Source of the DNA: Leifsonia sp. 466MF
GTDB taxonomy: Bacteria; Actinomycetota; Actinomycetes; Actinomycetales; Microbacteriaceae
Assembly (NCBI RefSeq): GCF_900100265.1
Contig: NZ_LT629696.1
Span: forward strand, 310,001 to 374,000
Length of the DNA stretch: 64,000 nt
Direction of reading: 5' to 3'
Each line of letters begins with the position of its first letter. Positions within the stretch are counted from its first letter, which is position 1. The position numbers and the translations under genes were made by a program. This document shows positions 26,807 through 36,021 of this stretch, piece by piece. Below the pieces are notes generated by a model. It was not told where the DNA came from and ran no database searches. It saw nothing but the letters and a program-made list of their open reading frames with translations.

Positions 26807-27251
26807 CCGTTCAGAATACGAGTGTGCTCCCCGGCCACTGTCCGTTGGCGGGTCGACAAACGGGACACCCGCGCCGGCCTCACCCTAACGCGCCGGATCG
26901 CGTACTTCGAAGAGCAGGGCGATTCCCGTAAGACCCGTCCGCAAATATGCCCGGTGGTGGTACCTCAAGCGCTCCAGTTCGGACCATGCTGTGCCTCTCC
27001 ACCGATGCTCGAGATCTCAGTTCGCAGGGCAATGTCTCTGCAGTCGCTCGGGGTCGATGACGGGAATGTCAACCGACGCGGAAATCTCCATGGGACGGGT
27101 TGAGTGCCGACTCAAGTTGGTGCTGTCCTGACTAATTCGCGAACTGTCGACGCCCAAGCGAACGGCACGCCCGCGAGACGCCAGTTATATAGTTGACGCA
27201 TATAAACAACCGAACTCCCACGTACTCGCGCGCACTCTGACAAGGACACCC
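26807..27251. other. 445-base spacer without a supported gene
   Basis: GC is lower than average, and short open frames on both strands lack ribosome sites and family features. The only clear element is the inverted repeat at 27185-27205, close to the MFS gene. This spacer marks the right edge of the region of orphan genes. Confidence 0.4.
27185..27205. promoter_or_regulatory. Perfect palindromic site, probable MarR operator/promoter of the MFS gene
   Basis: TTATAT (27185-27190) and ATATAA (27200-27205) form a perfect inverted repeat with a 9-base spacer, 47 bases before the MFS start. Such AT-rich palindromes are typical of MarR targets, and a MarR gene overlaps the end of this MFS gene. Confidence 0.55.
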
Positions 27252-28994
27252 GTGGCCCGCACCGGCATCTTCACCAAAGACCACCCGCACTACCGCTGGG
27301 TGGCACTCTCGAACACCACCCTCGGCATGCTCATGGCGACGATCAACTCGTCGATCGTCATCATCTCGCTGCCCGCCATCTTCACCGGCGTCAAGCTCAA
27401 CCCGCTGGAGCCGGGCAACGTCTCCTACCTGCTGTGGATGCTGATGGGCTACATGCTCGTCACCGCCGTGCTCGTCGTCATGTTCGGGCGGATGGGCGAC
27501 CAGTTCGGGCGCGTGCGCATCTACAACCTCGGGTTCGTGATCTTCACGCTCGCCGCCATCGCACTGTGCCTCGACCCGTTCAGCGGGGGCCCTGGCGCGA
27601 TGTGGCTGATCGTCTGGCGGTTCGTCCAGGGCGTCGGCGGCGCGATGCTGTTCGCCAACTCGACCGCGATCCTCACCGACGCCTTCCCGGCCAACAAACG
27701 CGGCTTCGCCCTCGGCCTCAACCAGGTCGCGGCCATCGCCGGAAGCTTCATCGGCCTCATCCTCGGCGGCGTGCTCGCCGAGATCGACTGGCGTGCGGTC
27801 TTCTTCGTCTCGGTGCCGTTCGGCGTGATCGGCACCATCTGGTCCATCAAGTCGCTGCACGAGGTCGGACAGAAGAACCCCGGCCGCATCGACTGGCTCG
27901 GCAACGCCACCTTCGGCATCGGGCTCATCGCCCTCCTCACCGGCATCACCTACGGCATCCAGCCCTACGGCGACTCCAGCCAGGGATGGGGCAACCCGTG
28001 GGTGCTCGGATCGATCATCGGCGGCATCGTGCTGCTCGCGCTGTTCGTCGTCGTCGAGCTCAAGGTGCCCGCGCCGATGTTCGACATGCGGCTGTTCCGC
28101 ATCCGGGCGTTCTCTTCGGGCATCTTCGCCGGGTTCCTCGCCGCCATCGGTCGCGGCGGGCTGCAGTTCATGCTGATCATCTGGCTGCAGGGCATCTGGC
28201 TTCCGCTGCACGGCTACAGCTACGAGTCGACGCCGCTCTGGGCGGGCATCTACATGCTCCCGATCACGATCGGCTTCCTCATCGCCGGACCGATCTCCGG
28301 TGCGCTCTCCGACCGGTTCGGGTCGCGCGCCTTCGCGACGGTCGGCCTGCTGCTGGTGGCGGCGACCTTCGTCGGTCTGCTGCTCATCCCCGTGAACTTC
28401 GAGTACTGGCAGTTCGCGGTGCTCACCGGTCTCAACGGCATCGGCTCCGGCCTGTTCTCGTCCCCCAACCGCACGGCGATCATGAACAGCGTGCCGGCGA
28501 ACGAACGCGGCGCCGCATCCGGGATGGCCGGAGTCGCGCTCAATGCCGGAAGCTCGCTGTCGATCGGCATCTTCTTCTCGCTGATGATCGCGGGGCTGTC
28601 GGTCGCGCTGCCGTCGGCCCTCACCAACGGGCTGACCTCGCACGGCGTTCCCTCGCACATCGCGGCGCAGGTCGGAAACACCCCGCCCGTAGGCAGTCTG
28701 TTCGCCGCCTTCCTCGGCTACAACCCCATCCAGAGCCTGCTCGGTCCGACCGGGATACTCACCGCGCCGCACGTCGACGGCGCCACCCTGACGGGCAAGG
28801 AGTTCTTCCCGCAGTTGATCTCCGGACCCTTCCACGATGGTCTGGTGGTCGTCTTCATCGCTGCCGCCGTCATGAGCGTCATCGGCGCCGTCGCCTCGTT
28901 CCTGGGCGGAGCCAAGTATGTTCATGAGGAGGCCGTCGCACCCCAGCGGCAGGCCACCGAGGAAGGCGAGGAAGTCGGTGCCCACCGCGCATGA
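27252..28994 (+). CDS. MFS drug-exporter-like transporter, DHA2 (14-helix) type
   Basis: This 580-residue protein has about 14 hydrophobic segments. LATINSSIVIISLPAI-like text at the first helix (MATINSSIVIISLPAIF), the loop motif GRMGDQFGRVR and the C-terminal helix spacing match EmrB/QacA-type proton-coupled exporters. The protein ends in a Glu-rich tail. The substrate is unknown. GTG 27252 follows a GACAAGGAC stretch with only a modest ribosome site. The MarR regulator gene starts inside its last codons, so the two form an operon likely autoregulated at the 27185 palindrome. Confidence 0.88.
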   Translation: MARTGIFTKDHPHYRWVALSNTTLGMLMATINSSIVIISLPAIFTGVKLNPLEPGNVSYLLWMLMGYMLVTAVLVVMFGRMGDQFGRVRIYNLGFVIFTLAAIALCLDPFSGGPGAMWLIVWRFVQGVGGAMLFANSTAILTDAFPANKRGFALGLNQVAAIAGSFIGLILGGVLAEIDWRAVFFVSVPFGVIGTIWSIKSLHEVGQKNPGRIDWLGNATFGIGLIALLTGITYGIQPYGDSSQGWGNPWVLGSIIGGIVLLALFVVVELKVPAPMFDMRLFRIRAFSSGIFAGFLAAIGRGGLQFMLIIWLQGIWLPLHGYSYESTPLWAGIYMLPITIGFLIAGPISGALSDRFGSRAFATVGLLLVAATFVGLLLIPVNFEYWQFAVLTGLNGIGSGLFSSPNRTAIMNSVPANERGAASGMAGVALNAGSSLSIGIFFSLMIAGLSVALPSALTNGLTSHGVPSHIAAQVGNTPPVGSLFAAFLGYNPIQSLLGPTGILTAPHVDGATLTGKEFFPQLISGPFHDGLVVVFIAAAVMSVIGAVASFLGGAKYVHEEAVAPQRQATEEGEEVGAHRA

Positions 28995-29454
28995 AGCTGA
29001 CGAGCGGCCGACGGCCGGACGCGACGACGATGTCCCCGGCCGCCTGGCCCTGGCCGCTGGGCGGCTGAATCGCCGCATCCGCTCATCCACCGGAGGGCTC
29101 AGCCACGGGCAGCTCTCCGCCCTGTCGACCATCGTCCGCAACGGACCGCTGCGCCCGAGCGAGCTCGCCGCCATCGAGGTGGCGGCGGCGCCCACGATCA
29201 CGCGCATCGTCGCGGAGCTCGAAGCGCGCGGCCTGGTGGAGCGCACGCCCGACCCGCAGGACCGCCGCTCCCTGTTCGTCTCCGGCACCGACGCGGGAAC
29301 GGCGCTGCTGCTCGAAGCGCGGTCGGACCGCGCCCGCGCCGCTGCCGACATCCTCGCCGAACTCACGCCCGAGCAGGTGGACGCCATCCGCGCCGCCCTC
29401 CCCGCCCTCGAACGCGCCGCGCAGGTCACGCCGCCCACGCCTCCCGCGTCCTGA
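28978..29454 (+). CDS. MarR-family transcriptional regulator
   Basis: The protein has 158 residues. The winged-helix domain (about 35-120) includes the recognition region GPLRPSELAAIEVAAAPTITR and the wing VERTPDPQDRRSLFVS, both characteristic of MarR. GTG 28978 is chosen because GAGGAAG lies 5-11 bases upstream; it overlaps the MFS gene by 17 bases. It probably represses the exporter operon and responds to the exported compound. An in-frame ATG at 28918 lies deep within the MFS gene and is unlikely. Confidence 0.88.
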   Translation: MPTAHEADERPTAGRDDDVPGRLALAAGRLNRRIRSSTGGLSHGQLSALSTIVRNGPLRPSELAAIEVAAAPTITRIVAELEARGLVERTPDPQDRRSLFVSGTDAGTALLLEARSDRARAAADILAELTPEQVDAIRAALPALERAAQVTPPTPPAS

Positions 29455-29461
29455 CCTCCCG

Positions 29462-29519
29462 CGAGGTGCACGTAGATGCGCGCGACACGCCGGCCGCGGC
29501 CGCAACGACGTGCACCTCG
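29462..29519. terminator. 12-bp perfect inverted repeat between convergent genes
   Basis: CGAGGTGCACGT (29462-29473) and ACGTGCACCTCG (29508-29519) are perfect complements with a 34-base loop, spanning almost the whole gap between the marR and EamA genes. It is a likely bidirectional terminator, or a member of a palindromic repeat family. The arms themselves contain the palindrome GTGCAC. Confidence 0.6.
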
Positions 29520-29539
29520 GGCCCTGGTCGAGGGGCGGG

Positions 29540-30403
29540 TCAGGTGAGGGAGAGGAGCGCTGCGGCGGCGACGGCCAGCACGAGGCCCACCCACTGGACG
29601 GGCGCGACCCGCTCGCGCAGCACGATGGCGGCCAGCAGGATGGTGCCCGCCGGGTAGAGCGCCACCAGCACTGACATGGTGGTCAGGTCGCCGAGCCTCA
29701 GACCGAGCAGGATGAGGACGTTGGCCGAGACATCGAGCGCGCCTCCCGCCGCGGCGATGCCGGTTCCGCGCGGTTCGAGGTGAGGCGGATGCCCGTCCAC
29801 GCGGCGTCGCGCGCGGAGCACGAGGACTCCGACGAGCGTCCACATCACGGCTCCGTTCACCGCGCGGTTGGCGATCAGCGGCACGACCCCCGAATCCTCG
29901 GGCGTCTGGTCGAGCAGGATGAGGAACACGCCGATCATCGCGCCGGCCCCGACCGCCATCAGCAGGGCGCGGGCGGTCGGCCTCACGGCGCCCTTCTCCG
30001 GGACGAAGCCGACGAGGACCACCGCGACCAGCGCCATCCCGATCGCGACATAGCCGATGGCCCCGAATCGGTCGCCGCCGAGGAGCCCCCACGCCATCGG
30101 CACGATGGCCGACATCAGGGCGGTCAGGGGCGACAGGATGCTCATCGGCCCGATCGCGAGGCACGCATACAGCAGGCCGACGGCGACCGAGCCCGCCAAT
30201 CCGGACAGGGCGCCCCAGCCGAGAGCGGCCGCCGACCACTCCCCGCCGACGAACGGCAGGGCGAGCAGGAGCAGCAGGAGGCCGCTGACGGCGCCGACGG
30301 CGGTCGTGCGCACCGGGCCGATGCGCCGGGCGGCCACGCCGCCGAGGAAGTCGGCGGAACCGTAGACGACAGCGCTCAGCAGCCCGAGGACTGCGGCCGG
30401 CAT
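29540..30403 (-). CDS. EamA/DMT-family transporter
   Basis: The protein has 287 residues and ten predicted helices arranged as two EamA halves (SADFLGGVAARRIG in the first; LDVSANVLILLGLRLGDL in the second). Drug/metabolite transporters of this kind export small metabolites; the substrate is unknown. Its ATG overlaps the TGA of the upstream RibD-like gene (TGATG), so the two are translationally coupled. Confidence 0.88.
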   Translation of the reverse strand: MPAAVLGLLSAVVYGSADFLGGVAARRIGPVRTTAVGAVSGLLLLLLALPFVGGEWSAAALGWGALSGLAGSVAVGLLYACLAIGPMSILSPLTALMSAIVPMAWGLLGGDRFGAIGYVAIGMALVAVVLVGFVPEKGAVRPTARALLMAVGAGAMIGVFLILLDQTPEDSGVVPLIANRAVNGAVMWTLVGVLVLRARRRVDGHPPHLEPRGTGIAAAGGALDVSANVLILLGLRLGDLTTMSVLVALYPAGTILLAAIVLRERVAPVQWVGLVLAVAAAALLSLT

Positions 30404-30966
30404 CAGCTCCCGGCCAGCCGGTACGTGTGGAGGACCGCCCCGGACTCGAACCGACGCAGCTCGGTGAGCTCGAACGTCCACTTCTCGCGGTCGTCGGGGA
30501 AGATCCGGATGCCGCCGCCCACCATCACCGGATAGACGAGCAGCCGCAGCTCGTCGACGAGCCCCCAGACGAGCAGGGAGCGGACGAGGGATGCGCTGCC
30601 GGCGACGAGCAGAGGGCCGCCGTCGCCGTCCTTCAGCGACTGGACGGATGCGCGGACGGGCGCCTCGAGGGCGGTCGCGTTCCAGGCCAGCTCGGCCGGC
30701 CGCGAGGTGGCGACGGCTTTGGGCATGCCGTTCATCTTGTCGGCGAACTCGCCGTCGCGCGGGGGCCACGCCTCCGCGAACTGCTCGTACGTGCGCCGGC
30801 CGAGGAGCAGGGATTCGGCCTCCAGCACCTCCTGCAGCTTGAACGCGCGGAGGTCGTCGGAGCTGAACGGGATCGTCCATCCCGAATGGCGGTGGGTGGG
30901 CTCGCCGCCGGGAGCCTCGACCACTCCGTCGAGCGTCATGAACTCGGTCACGATGAGCCGCCGCAT
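30403..30966 (-). CDS. RibD C-terminal/dihydrofolate-reductase-fold protein
   Basis: This 187-residue protein begins RRLIVTEFMTLDGVVEAPGG, the classic opening of stand-alone RibD_C (bacterial DHFR-like) proteins. LLGRRTYEQFAEAWP and GSASLVRSLLVWGLVDEL are further family blocks. Such proteins bind NADPH, but most single-domain members have no known substrate. ATG 30966 is preferred to an in-frame start 16 codons upstream because the family starts here. It forms a coupled pair with the EamA gene. Confidence 0.88.
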   Translation of the reverse strand: MRRLIVTEFMTLDGVVEAPGGEPTHRHSGWTIPFSSDDLRAFKLQEVLEAESLLLGRRTYEQFAEAWPPRDGEFADKMNGMPKAVATSRPAELAWNATALEAPVRASVQSLKDGDGGPLLVAGSASLVRSLLVWGLVDELRLLVYPVMVGGGIRIFPDDREKWTFELTELRRFESGAVLHTYRLAGS

Positions 30967-31064
30967 GTCCGCGATGGTACCGGAGGCCGGCCCGTGGATG
31001 CGGAAGTTCTCCACAGATCGGCACAGCCCGGCCGATCGTCGGCGGCCCCGGATACGATCGAGGG

Positions 31065-33059
31065 ATGAGCTTCACCGACGGCTGGATCCCCGACGACAGG
31101 GATGCCCCTCCCCTCGACGAGGAGCCGCCGATGCCCGAGTTCGGCGACCCGTACACGGGTGCACCGTGGCCGGGGGAGGAGCCTGCCGGGGGTGGCGCCG
31201 CCTCGGGTGTTGCTGTGCGCACCGCACCCGTCGTCCGCTCGACGCCGCCGCGGTTCGCGTCCGCCGGCGAGGCCTTGCGCACGGTGTTCGGGTACGAGGA
31301 GTTCCGCGGGCAGCAGCAGGCGATCATCGAGCGCGTGGCCGCGGGCGGCGACGCCGTCGTCCTGATGCCGACCGGTGGCGGCAAGAGCCTCTGCTATCAG
31401 ATCCCGTCGCTGCTGCGCGAGGGCACCGGCGTGGTCGTCTCCCCGCTCATCGCCCTGATGCAGGACCAGGTGGATGCGCTCACCGCGGTCGGCGTGCGCG
31501 CGGCCTTTCTCAACTCGACGCAGGATGCTGCGGCGCGATCCGCGGTCGAGCGCGCGTACCTGTCGGGCGAGCTCGACGTGCTGTACGTCGCGCCGGAGCG
31601 GCTGTCGTCGGAGTCGACGAAGCGGTTCCTCGAGCGCGGCAGCATCGCGCTGTTCGCCATCGACGAGGCTCACTGCGTGTCCCAGTGGGGGCACGACTTC
31701 CGCCCGGACTACCTCGCGCTCTCCGAGCTCGCCGACCGCTGGCCGGACGTCCCGCGCATCGCCCTGACCGCGACGGCGACGGAGGCGACGCACAAAGAGC
31801 TCACGTCCCGCCTGAAGCTGGAGGGCGCTGAGCACTTCGTCTCCGACTTCGACCGGCCCAACATCCAGTACCGCATCGTGCCGAAGGTCGAGCCACGCAA
31901 GCAGCTGCTCGACTTCATCACCAGCGAGCACCCCGGCGACGCGGGCATCGTCTACGCCCTGTCGCGGGCGTCCGTCGAGAAGACGGCGGAGTTCCTGTCG
32001 TCGCACGGGCTCACGGCGCTGCCGTATCACGCCGGGCTCGAGGCGTCCCGTCGCGCGCAGACGCAATCGCGGTTCTTGCGCGAAGAGGGCGTGATCGTCG
32101 TCGCCACCATCGCCTTCGGCATGGGGATCGACAAGCCGGATGTGAGGTTCGTCGCCCACATCGACCTGCCCAAGTCGGTCGAGGGCTACTACCAGGAGAC
32201 CGGTCGTGCCGGGCGCGACGGCCTCCCCTCGACGGCGTGGCTCGCCTACGGCCTGCAAGACGTCGTGCAGCAGCGCCGCATGATCGACGACTCCCCGGGC
32301 GACCTCGCGCACCGGAGGAGGATGACGCAGCACCTGGATGCAATGCTCGCCCTCTGCGAGACCGTCCAGTGCCGCCGCATCGACCTTCTCGGCTACTTCG
32401 GGCAACCGTCCGGCCCGTGCGGCAACTGCGACACCTGCCTGACGCCGCCGGAGAGCTGGGACGGCACGGTGCCGGCGCAGAAGCTGCTCTCGACCGTCGT
32501 GCGCCTGCAGCGCGAGCGCAACCAGCGTTTCGGCGCCGGGCACCTGATCGACATCCTCCGCGGCAAGCGCACGCCGCGCGTGGAGCAGTACGGGCACGAC
32601 CGCCTGTCGACGTGGGCGATCGGCGACGATCTGTCCGAGAGTCAGTGGCGCGGTGTGATCCGCCAGCTGATCGCCAAGGAGATGCTCAAGCCCGAGGGCG
32701 AGTACGGCGTGCTCACCATCACGCCGGCGAGCGCCGAGGTGCTTGCCGGCACGCGCCCGGTGGTGCTACGCCGGGAGCCGGACCGTCCCGAGCGCGCGCC
32801 GCGCGCATCCCGCAGCACGGCGTCCGCCGACCTCGCCGCCGCCGACCAGCCGCTGTTCGAGGCGCTCCGCAGCTGGCGCGCCGGCCAGGCCCGCGAGCAG
32901 GGCGTCCCCGCGTACATCGTCTTCGGCGACGCCACGCTGCGCGCTGTCGCGTCCGCGCGCCCGGCCTCCCTCTCCGACCTCGACGGGATCACCGGCATCG
33001 GAGCCAAGAAGCGCGAGGCCTACGGCGAGGCCCTCCTCGCCGTCGTCGCCTCCGCCTGA
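31065..33059 (+). CDS. recQ: ATP-dependent DNA helicase RecQ
   Basis: The protein has 664 residues. A 65-residue acidic/proline-rich N-terminal extension, absent from E. coli RecQ, precedes the helicase core: Walker A PTGGGKS (102-108), then IDEAH and TATATEATH, and motif VI QETGRAGRDG. The zinc-binding region has the cysteines CxxxxLLGYFGQPSGPCGNCDTC. A winged helix and a C-terminal HRDC domain (about 585-662, ending GITGIGAKKREAYG) follow. It unwinds DNA in the 3'-5' direction in recombination and repair. All catalytic motifs are intact. Confidence 0.95.
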   Translation: MSFTDGWIPDDRDAPPLDEEPPMPEFGDPYTGAPWPGEEPAGGGAASGVAVRTAPVVRSTPPRFASAGEALRTVFGYEEFRGQQQAIIERVAAGGDAVVLMPTGGGKSLCYQIPSLLREGTGVVVSPLIALMQDQVDALTAVGVRAAFLNSTQDAAARSAVERAYLSGELDVLYVAPERLSSESTKRFLERGSIALFAIDEAHCVSQWGHDFRPDYLALSELADRWPDVPRIALTATATEATHKELTSRLKLEGAEHFVSDFDRPNIQYRIVPKVEPRKQLLDFITSEHPGDAGIVYALSRASVEKTAEFLSSHGLTALPYHAGLEASRRAQTQSRFLREEGVIVVATIAFGMGIDKPDVRFVAHIDLPKSVEGYYQETGRAGRDGLPSTAWLAYGLQDVVQQRRMIDDSPGDLAHRRRMTQHLDAMLALCETVQCRRIDLLGYFGQPSGPCGNCDTCLTPPESWDGTVPAQKLLSTVVRLQRERNQRFGAGHLIDILRGKRTPRVEQYGHDRLSTWAIGDDLSESQWRGVIRQLIAKEMLKPEGEYGVLTITPASAEVLAGTRPVVLRREPDRPERAPRASRSTASADLAAADQPLFEALRSWRAGQAREQGVPAYIVFGDATLRAVASARPASLSDLDGITGIGAKKREAYGEALLAVVASA

Positions 33060-33192
33060 CCGACCCCTTTGCGGCCGGTGAAAGGCGGGGTATCGTCCGT
33101 CGTTCCGGGCGGCCATCAGGGAATCTTTTCCTGCCCGCCTGCGTTATGACATTGAACGATTACTGCGGCGATCTCGGAGGAGGAAGTAGTAG

Positions 33193-33684
33193 ATGGCACG
33201 AATGATCGAAGAGCTCGAGGACGAGACCGGCGCCGTCATCAAGTACAAGCGTCACGTGAACGGCCGAGGCCTGGTCTCGCCGTCCGCGCGGGTGGCCGAG
33301 TCGGCCTACATCGAGCCGACCGCCTACGTGGAGGCCGACGCGCGCGTCGGCATGGAGGCGTACGTCGGAGCCGGCAGCTGGATCGACAAGGGCGCGACGG
33401 TGGGCGACCGCACCTTCGTGGGCGCCAACGTCCACATCGGCGCGGGCTGCATCGTCGGCAGCGGAGTGAAGATCGGCAGCGGAGCGAAGCTCGGCGAGAA
33501 CGCGATGGTCGGCAACGGTGCGCGCATCGAGCGCGACACCCAAGTGGCGGCCGGTTCCGTCATCGAGCTGAAGGGTGCGGCCGCCGCGCGGGCGGCGCTC
33601 ACCACGCCGCTCCGGTCGCCGCGTCCGCAGCAGCGCGACCTGCGCTCCGTGCGCACGCCGCGCACCCCGCGTCGCGCGGCCTGA
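33193..33684 (+). CDS. Left-handed beta-helix (hexapeptide repeat) protein
   Basis: This 163-residue protein has a central region (about 30-125) built of hexapeptide repeats (for example ARVGMEAYVGAGSWIDKGATVG), as in LpxA-type acyltransferases and gamma-carbonic anhydrases. It lacks the extra domain that would define a transferase substrate. The tail is Arg-rich (RSPRPQQRD...RTPRRAA). GGAGGAAG stands 6 bases before the ATG. Confidence 0.8.
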   Translation: MARMIEELEDETGAVIKYKRHVNGRGLVSPSARVAESAYIEPTAYVEADARVGMEAYVGAGSWIDKGATVGDRTFVGANVHIGAGCIVGSGVKIGSGAKLGENAMVGNGARIERDTQVAAGSVIELKGAAAARAALTTPLRSPRPQQRDLRSVRTPRTPRRAA

Positions 33685-33703
33685 CCCGCGAGCTCTCAGA
33701 AGA

Positions 33704-33729
33704 CGCCGCCCCGGTTGCCCGGGGCGGCG
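33704..33729 (+). terminator. Terminator after the hexapeptide-repeat gene, 11-bp perfect stem
   Basis: CGCCGCCCCGG (33704-33714) pairs with CCGGGGCGGCG (33719-33729) around a 4-base loop, 20 bases past the stop codon. GTTT follows. Confidence 0.85.
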
Positions 33730-33908
33730 GTTTCGCGCTCCCGGCCCCTTGTGCGGGGTGTCACGCCCCAGGGGGTCCGATTTGGAGGTTTCCACAATCG
33801 GGCGGAGGGGCGTCGGACACGCGGTTTGTAGGCGGCGCACGGTCGTTTTCCGGTTGCGCTCGACCGGTCGTAGCGTGGCGGAATCCACGATTTTCGTTAG
33901 GAGAGGTC

Positions 33909-36014
33909 ATGGTCGACACTGCCGAACGCGTCCCCAGCGCGACCCCCGCATCCCCCGCCACGCCCGCCGCCGCGAAGGCGCCCGCTCCGGCCACCGCACC
34001 CGGCGTCACGCCGCGCGTCGATGTCGAAGCGCTCGGCCGTCAGCTGCTGGGCGACTGGGCGGAGGCCCGTCTGGCGTCGCGTGAGCTGGCCAAGCGCCCG
34101 GAGATGCAGAAGCAGGAAGGCCTCTCGGTCGCCGACCACCGCACGCGCGTGTTCGGTCAGCTGAAGCTCCTGGTCGAGAACGGACAGGTGCACCGCGCCT
34201 TCCCGAAGTCGCTCGGCGGCAGCGAGGACAACGGCGGCAACATCGCCGCGTTCGAGGAGCTCGTCGCGGCCGACCCGTCTCTCCAGATCAAGTCCGGCGT
34301 GCAGTGGGGGCTGTTCGGCGCGGCCGTCCTGCACCTCGGCACCGAGTCGCACCACCAGAAGTACCTGCCGGCGATCATGTCGCTGGAGGTTCCCGGCGCC
34401 TTCGCGATGACCGAGACCGGCCACGGCTCCGACGTCGCCAGCATCGCGACCACGGCGACGTACGACCCGGAGACGCAGGAGTTCGTCATCGACACCCCGT
34501 TCCGCGGCGCCTGGAAGGACTACCTGGGCAACGCGGCGGTGGATGCGACGGCGGCGGTCGTGTTCGCTCAGCTGATCACGAAGAACGTGAACCACGGCGT
34601 CCACGCCTTCTACGTGCCGATCCGCGACGCGAACGGCGACTTCCTCCCGGGCATCGGCGGCGAGGACGACGGCCAGAAGGGCGGATTGAACGGTATCGAC
34701 AACGGCCGCCTGCACTTCAGCGGCGTCCGCATCCCGCGCACCGACCTGCTCAACAAGTACGGGGATGTGGCCGAGGACGGCACGTACACCTCGCCCATCC
34801 AGAGCCCCGGCCGCCGCTTCTTCACCATGCTCGGAACGCTGGTGCAGGGACGCGTGTCGCTCGACGGGTCCGCGACGATCGGCGCCAAGATCGGCCTGAA
34901 GATCGCGTTGACGTACGCCGACCAGCGCCGCCAGTTCACCGCGGGGAGCGACACCGACGAGGAGGTGCTGCTCGACTACCAGCGGCACCAGCGCCGTCTG
35001 CTCCCGCTGCTCGCCACCACGTACGCGGCGAGCTTCGCCCACGAGGTCTTCCTGCACAAGTTCGACGACGTCTTCAGCGGGAAGGCCGACTCCGACACCG
35101 ATCGGCAAGACCTCGAGACGATGGCGGCGGCGCTCAAGCCGCTGAGCACGTGGCACGCGCTCGACACCCTGCAGGAGGCGCGCGAGGCGTGCGGCGGCTC
35201 CGGCTTCCTGACCGAGAACCGGCTGACCTCGCTCCGCCAGGACCTCGACATCTGGGTGACCTTCGAGGGCGACAACAACGTCCTGCTGCAACTCGTCGCG
35301 AAGCGTCTGCTCACCGACTACAGCCGCAAGTTCGCGAAGGCGGATGCGGGAGCGCTCGCCCGCTACGTCGTCACGCAGGCCGCGGGGAAGGCCTACCACG
35401 GCTCGGGTCTGCGGACGGTCGCCCAGACGGTCCGCGACTTCGGCTCGACGGCGCGGTCGGTCAACTGGCTGCAGGAGCCGGCCACCCAGCGCGAGCTGCT
35501 GACCGGTCGCGTGGAGACCATGATCGCGCAGATCGCCGGGCGGCTGCGCCCCGCATCCAAGCTGGGCAAGAAGGCCGCGGCCGAGCTGTTCAACTCGCAG
35601 CAGAACGAGCTCATCGAGGCGGCTCGCGCACACGGCGAGCTGCTGCAGTGGGAGGCGTTCACGGATGCGCTGGAGCAGGCTCCCGACGCGGGCACGAAGC
35701 AGGTGCTCACCTGGCTGCGCGACCTGTTCGGCTTCGGTCTGATCGAGAAGCACCTCTCCTGGTACCTGATGAACGGACGCCTCTCGCCCCAGCGGGCGCA
35801 GGCGGTCTCGGCGTACATCGACCGGCTGCTCACGCGCATCCGTCCGCATGCCGTCGACCTGGTGGATGCGTTCGGCTACGGCCCGGAACTGGTGCGCGCG
35901 AAGATCGCGTCCGGCGCCGAGGCGGAGCGTCAGGCGGAGGCTCGCGCCTACTACGCCGAGCGTCGCGCCGCGGGCACCCTCCCCACCCCCGAGAAGTCCC
36001 AGAAGAAGCGCTGA
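33909..36014 (+). CDS. Acyl-CoA oxidase/dehydrogenase-family flavoenzyme
   Basis: This 701-residue protein is the length of acyl-CoA oxidases rather than of 380-residue dehydrogenases. After an Ala/Pro-rich leader (1-35) come the FAD/substrate blocks FAMTETGHGSDV (165-176) and GGSGFLTENRL. WVTFEGDNNVLLQ follows, whose Glu454 is the expected catalytic base. A C-terminal ACOX domain (about 490-680) completes it. It introduces the 2,3-double bond of fatty acyl-CoA, passing electrons to oxygen or ETF. TAGGAGAGG sits just before the ATG. It is monocistronic. Confidence 0.9.
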   Translation: MVDTAERVPSATPASPATPAAAKAPAPATAPGVTPRVDVEALGRQLLGDWAEARLASRELAKRPEMQKQEGLSVADHRTRVFGQLKLLVENGQVHRAFPKSLGGSEDNGGNIAAFEELVAADPSLQIKSGVQWGLFGAAVLHLGTESHHQKYLPAIMSLEVPGAFAMTETGHGSDVASIATTATYDPETQEFVIDTPFRGAWKDYLGNAAVDATAAVVFAQLITKNVNHGVHAFYVPIRDANGDFLPGIGGEDDGQKGGLNGIDNGRLHFSGVRIPRTDLLNKYGDVAEDGTYTSPIQSPGRRFFTMLGTLVQGRVSLDGSATIGAKIGLKIALTYADQRRQFTAGSDTDEEVLLDYQRHQRRLLPLLATTYAASFAHEVFLHKFDDVFSGKADSDTDRQDLETMAAALKPLSTWHALDTLQEAREACGGSGFLTENRLTSLRQDLDIWVTFEGDNNVLLQLVAKRLLTDYSRKFAKADAGALARYVVTQAAGKAYHGSGLRTVAQTVRDFGSTARSVNWLQEPATQRELLTGRVETMIAQIAGRLRPASKLGKKAAAELFNSQQNELIEAARAHGELLQWEAFTDALEQAPDAGTKQVLTWLRDLFGFGLIEKHLSWYLMNGRLSPQRAQAVSAYIDRLLTRIRPHAVDLVDAFGYGPELVRAKIASGAEAERQAEARAYYAERRAAGTLPTPEKSQKKR

Positions 36015-36021
36015 CCCCTCT

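Noticed and set aside
27132..30239. A 1035-codon minus-strand frame crossing the MFS and MarR genes
   Set aside because: It runs antisense through two recognisable genes and has low-complexity, highly charged text with no family features.
30430..30455. Sequence resembling a tRNA T-arm (reverse complement contains GGTTCGAGTCC)
   Set aside because: It is inside the RibD-like gene, where it encodes conserved protein sequence, and no cloverleaf or acceptor stem can be formed around it.
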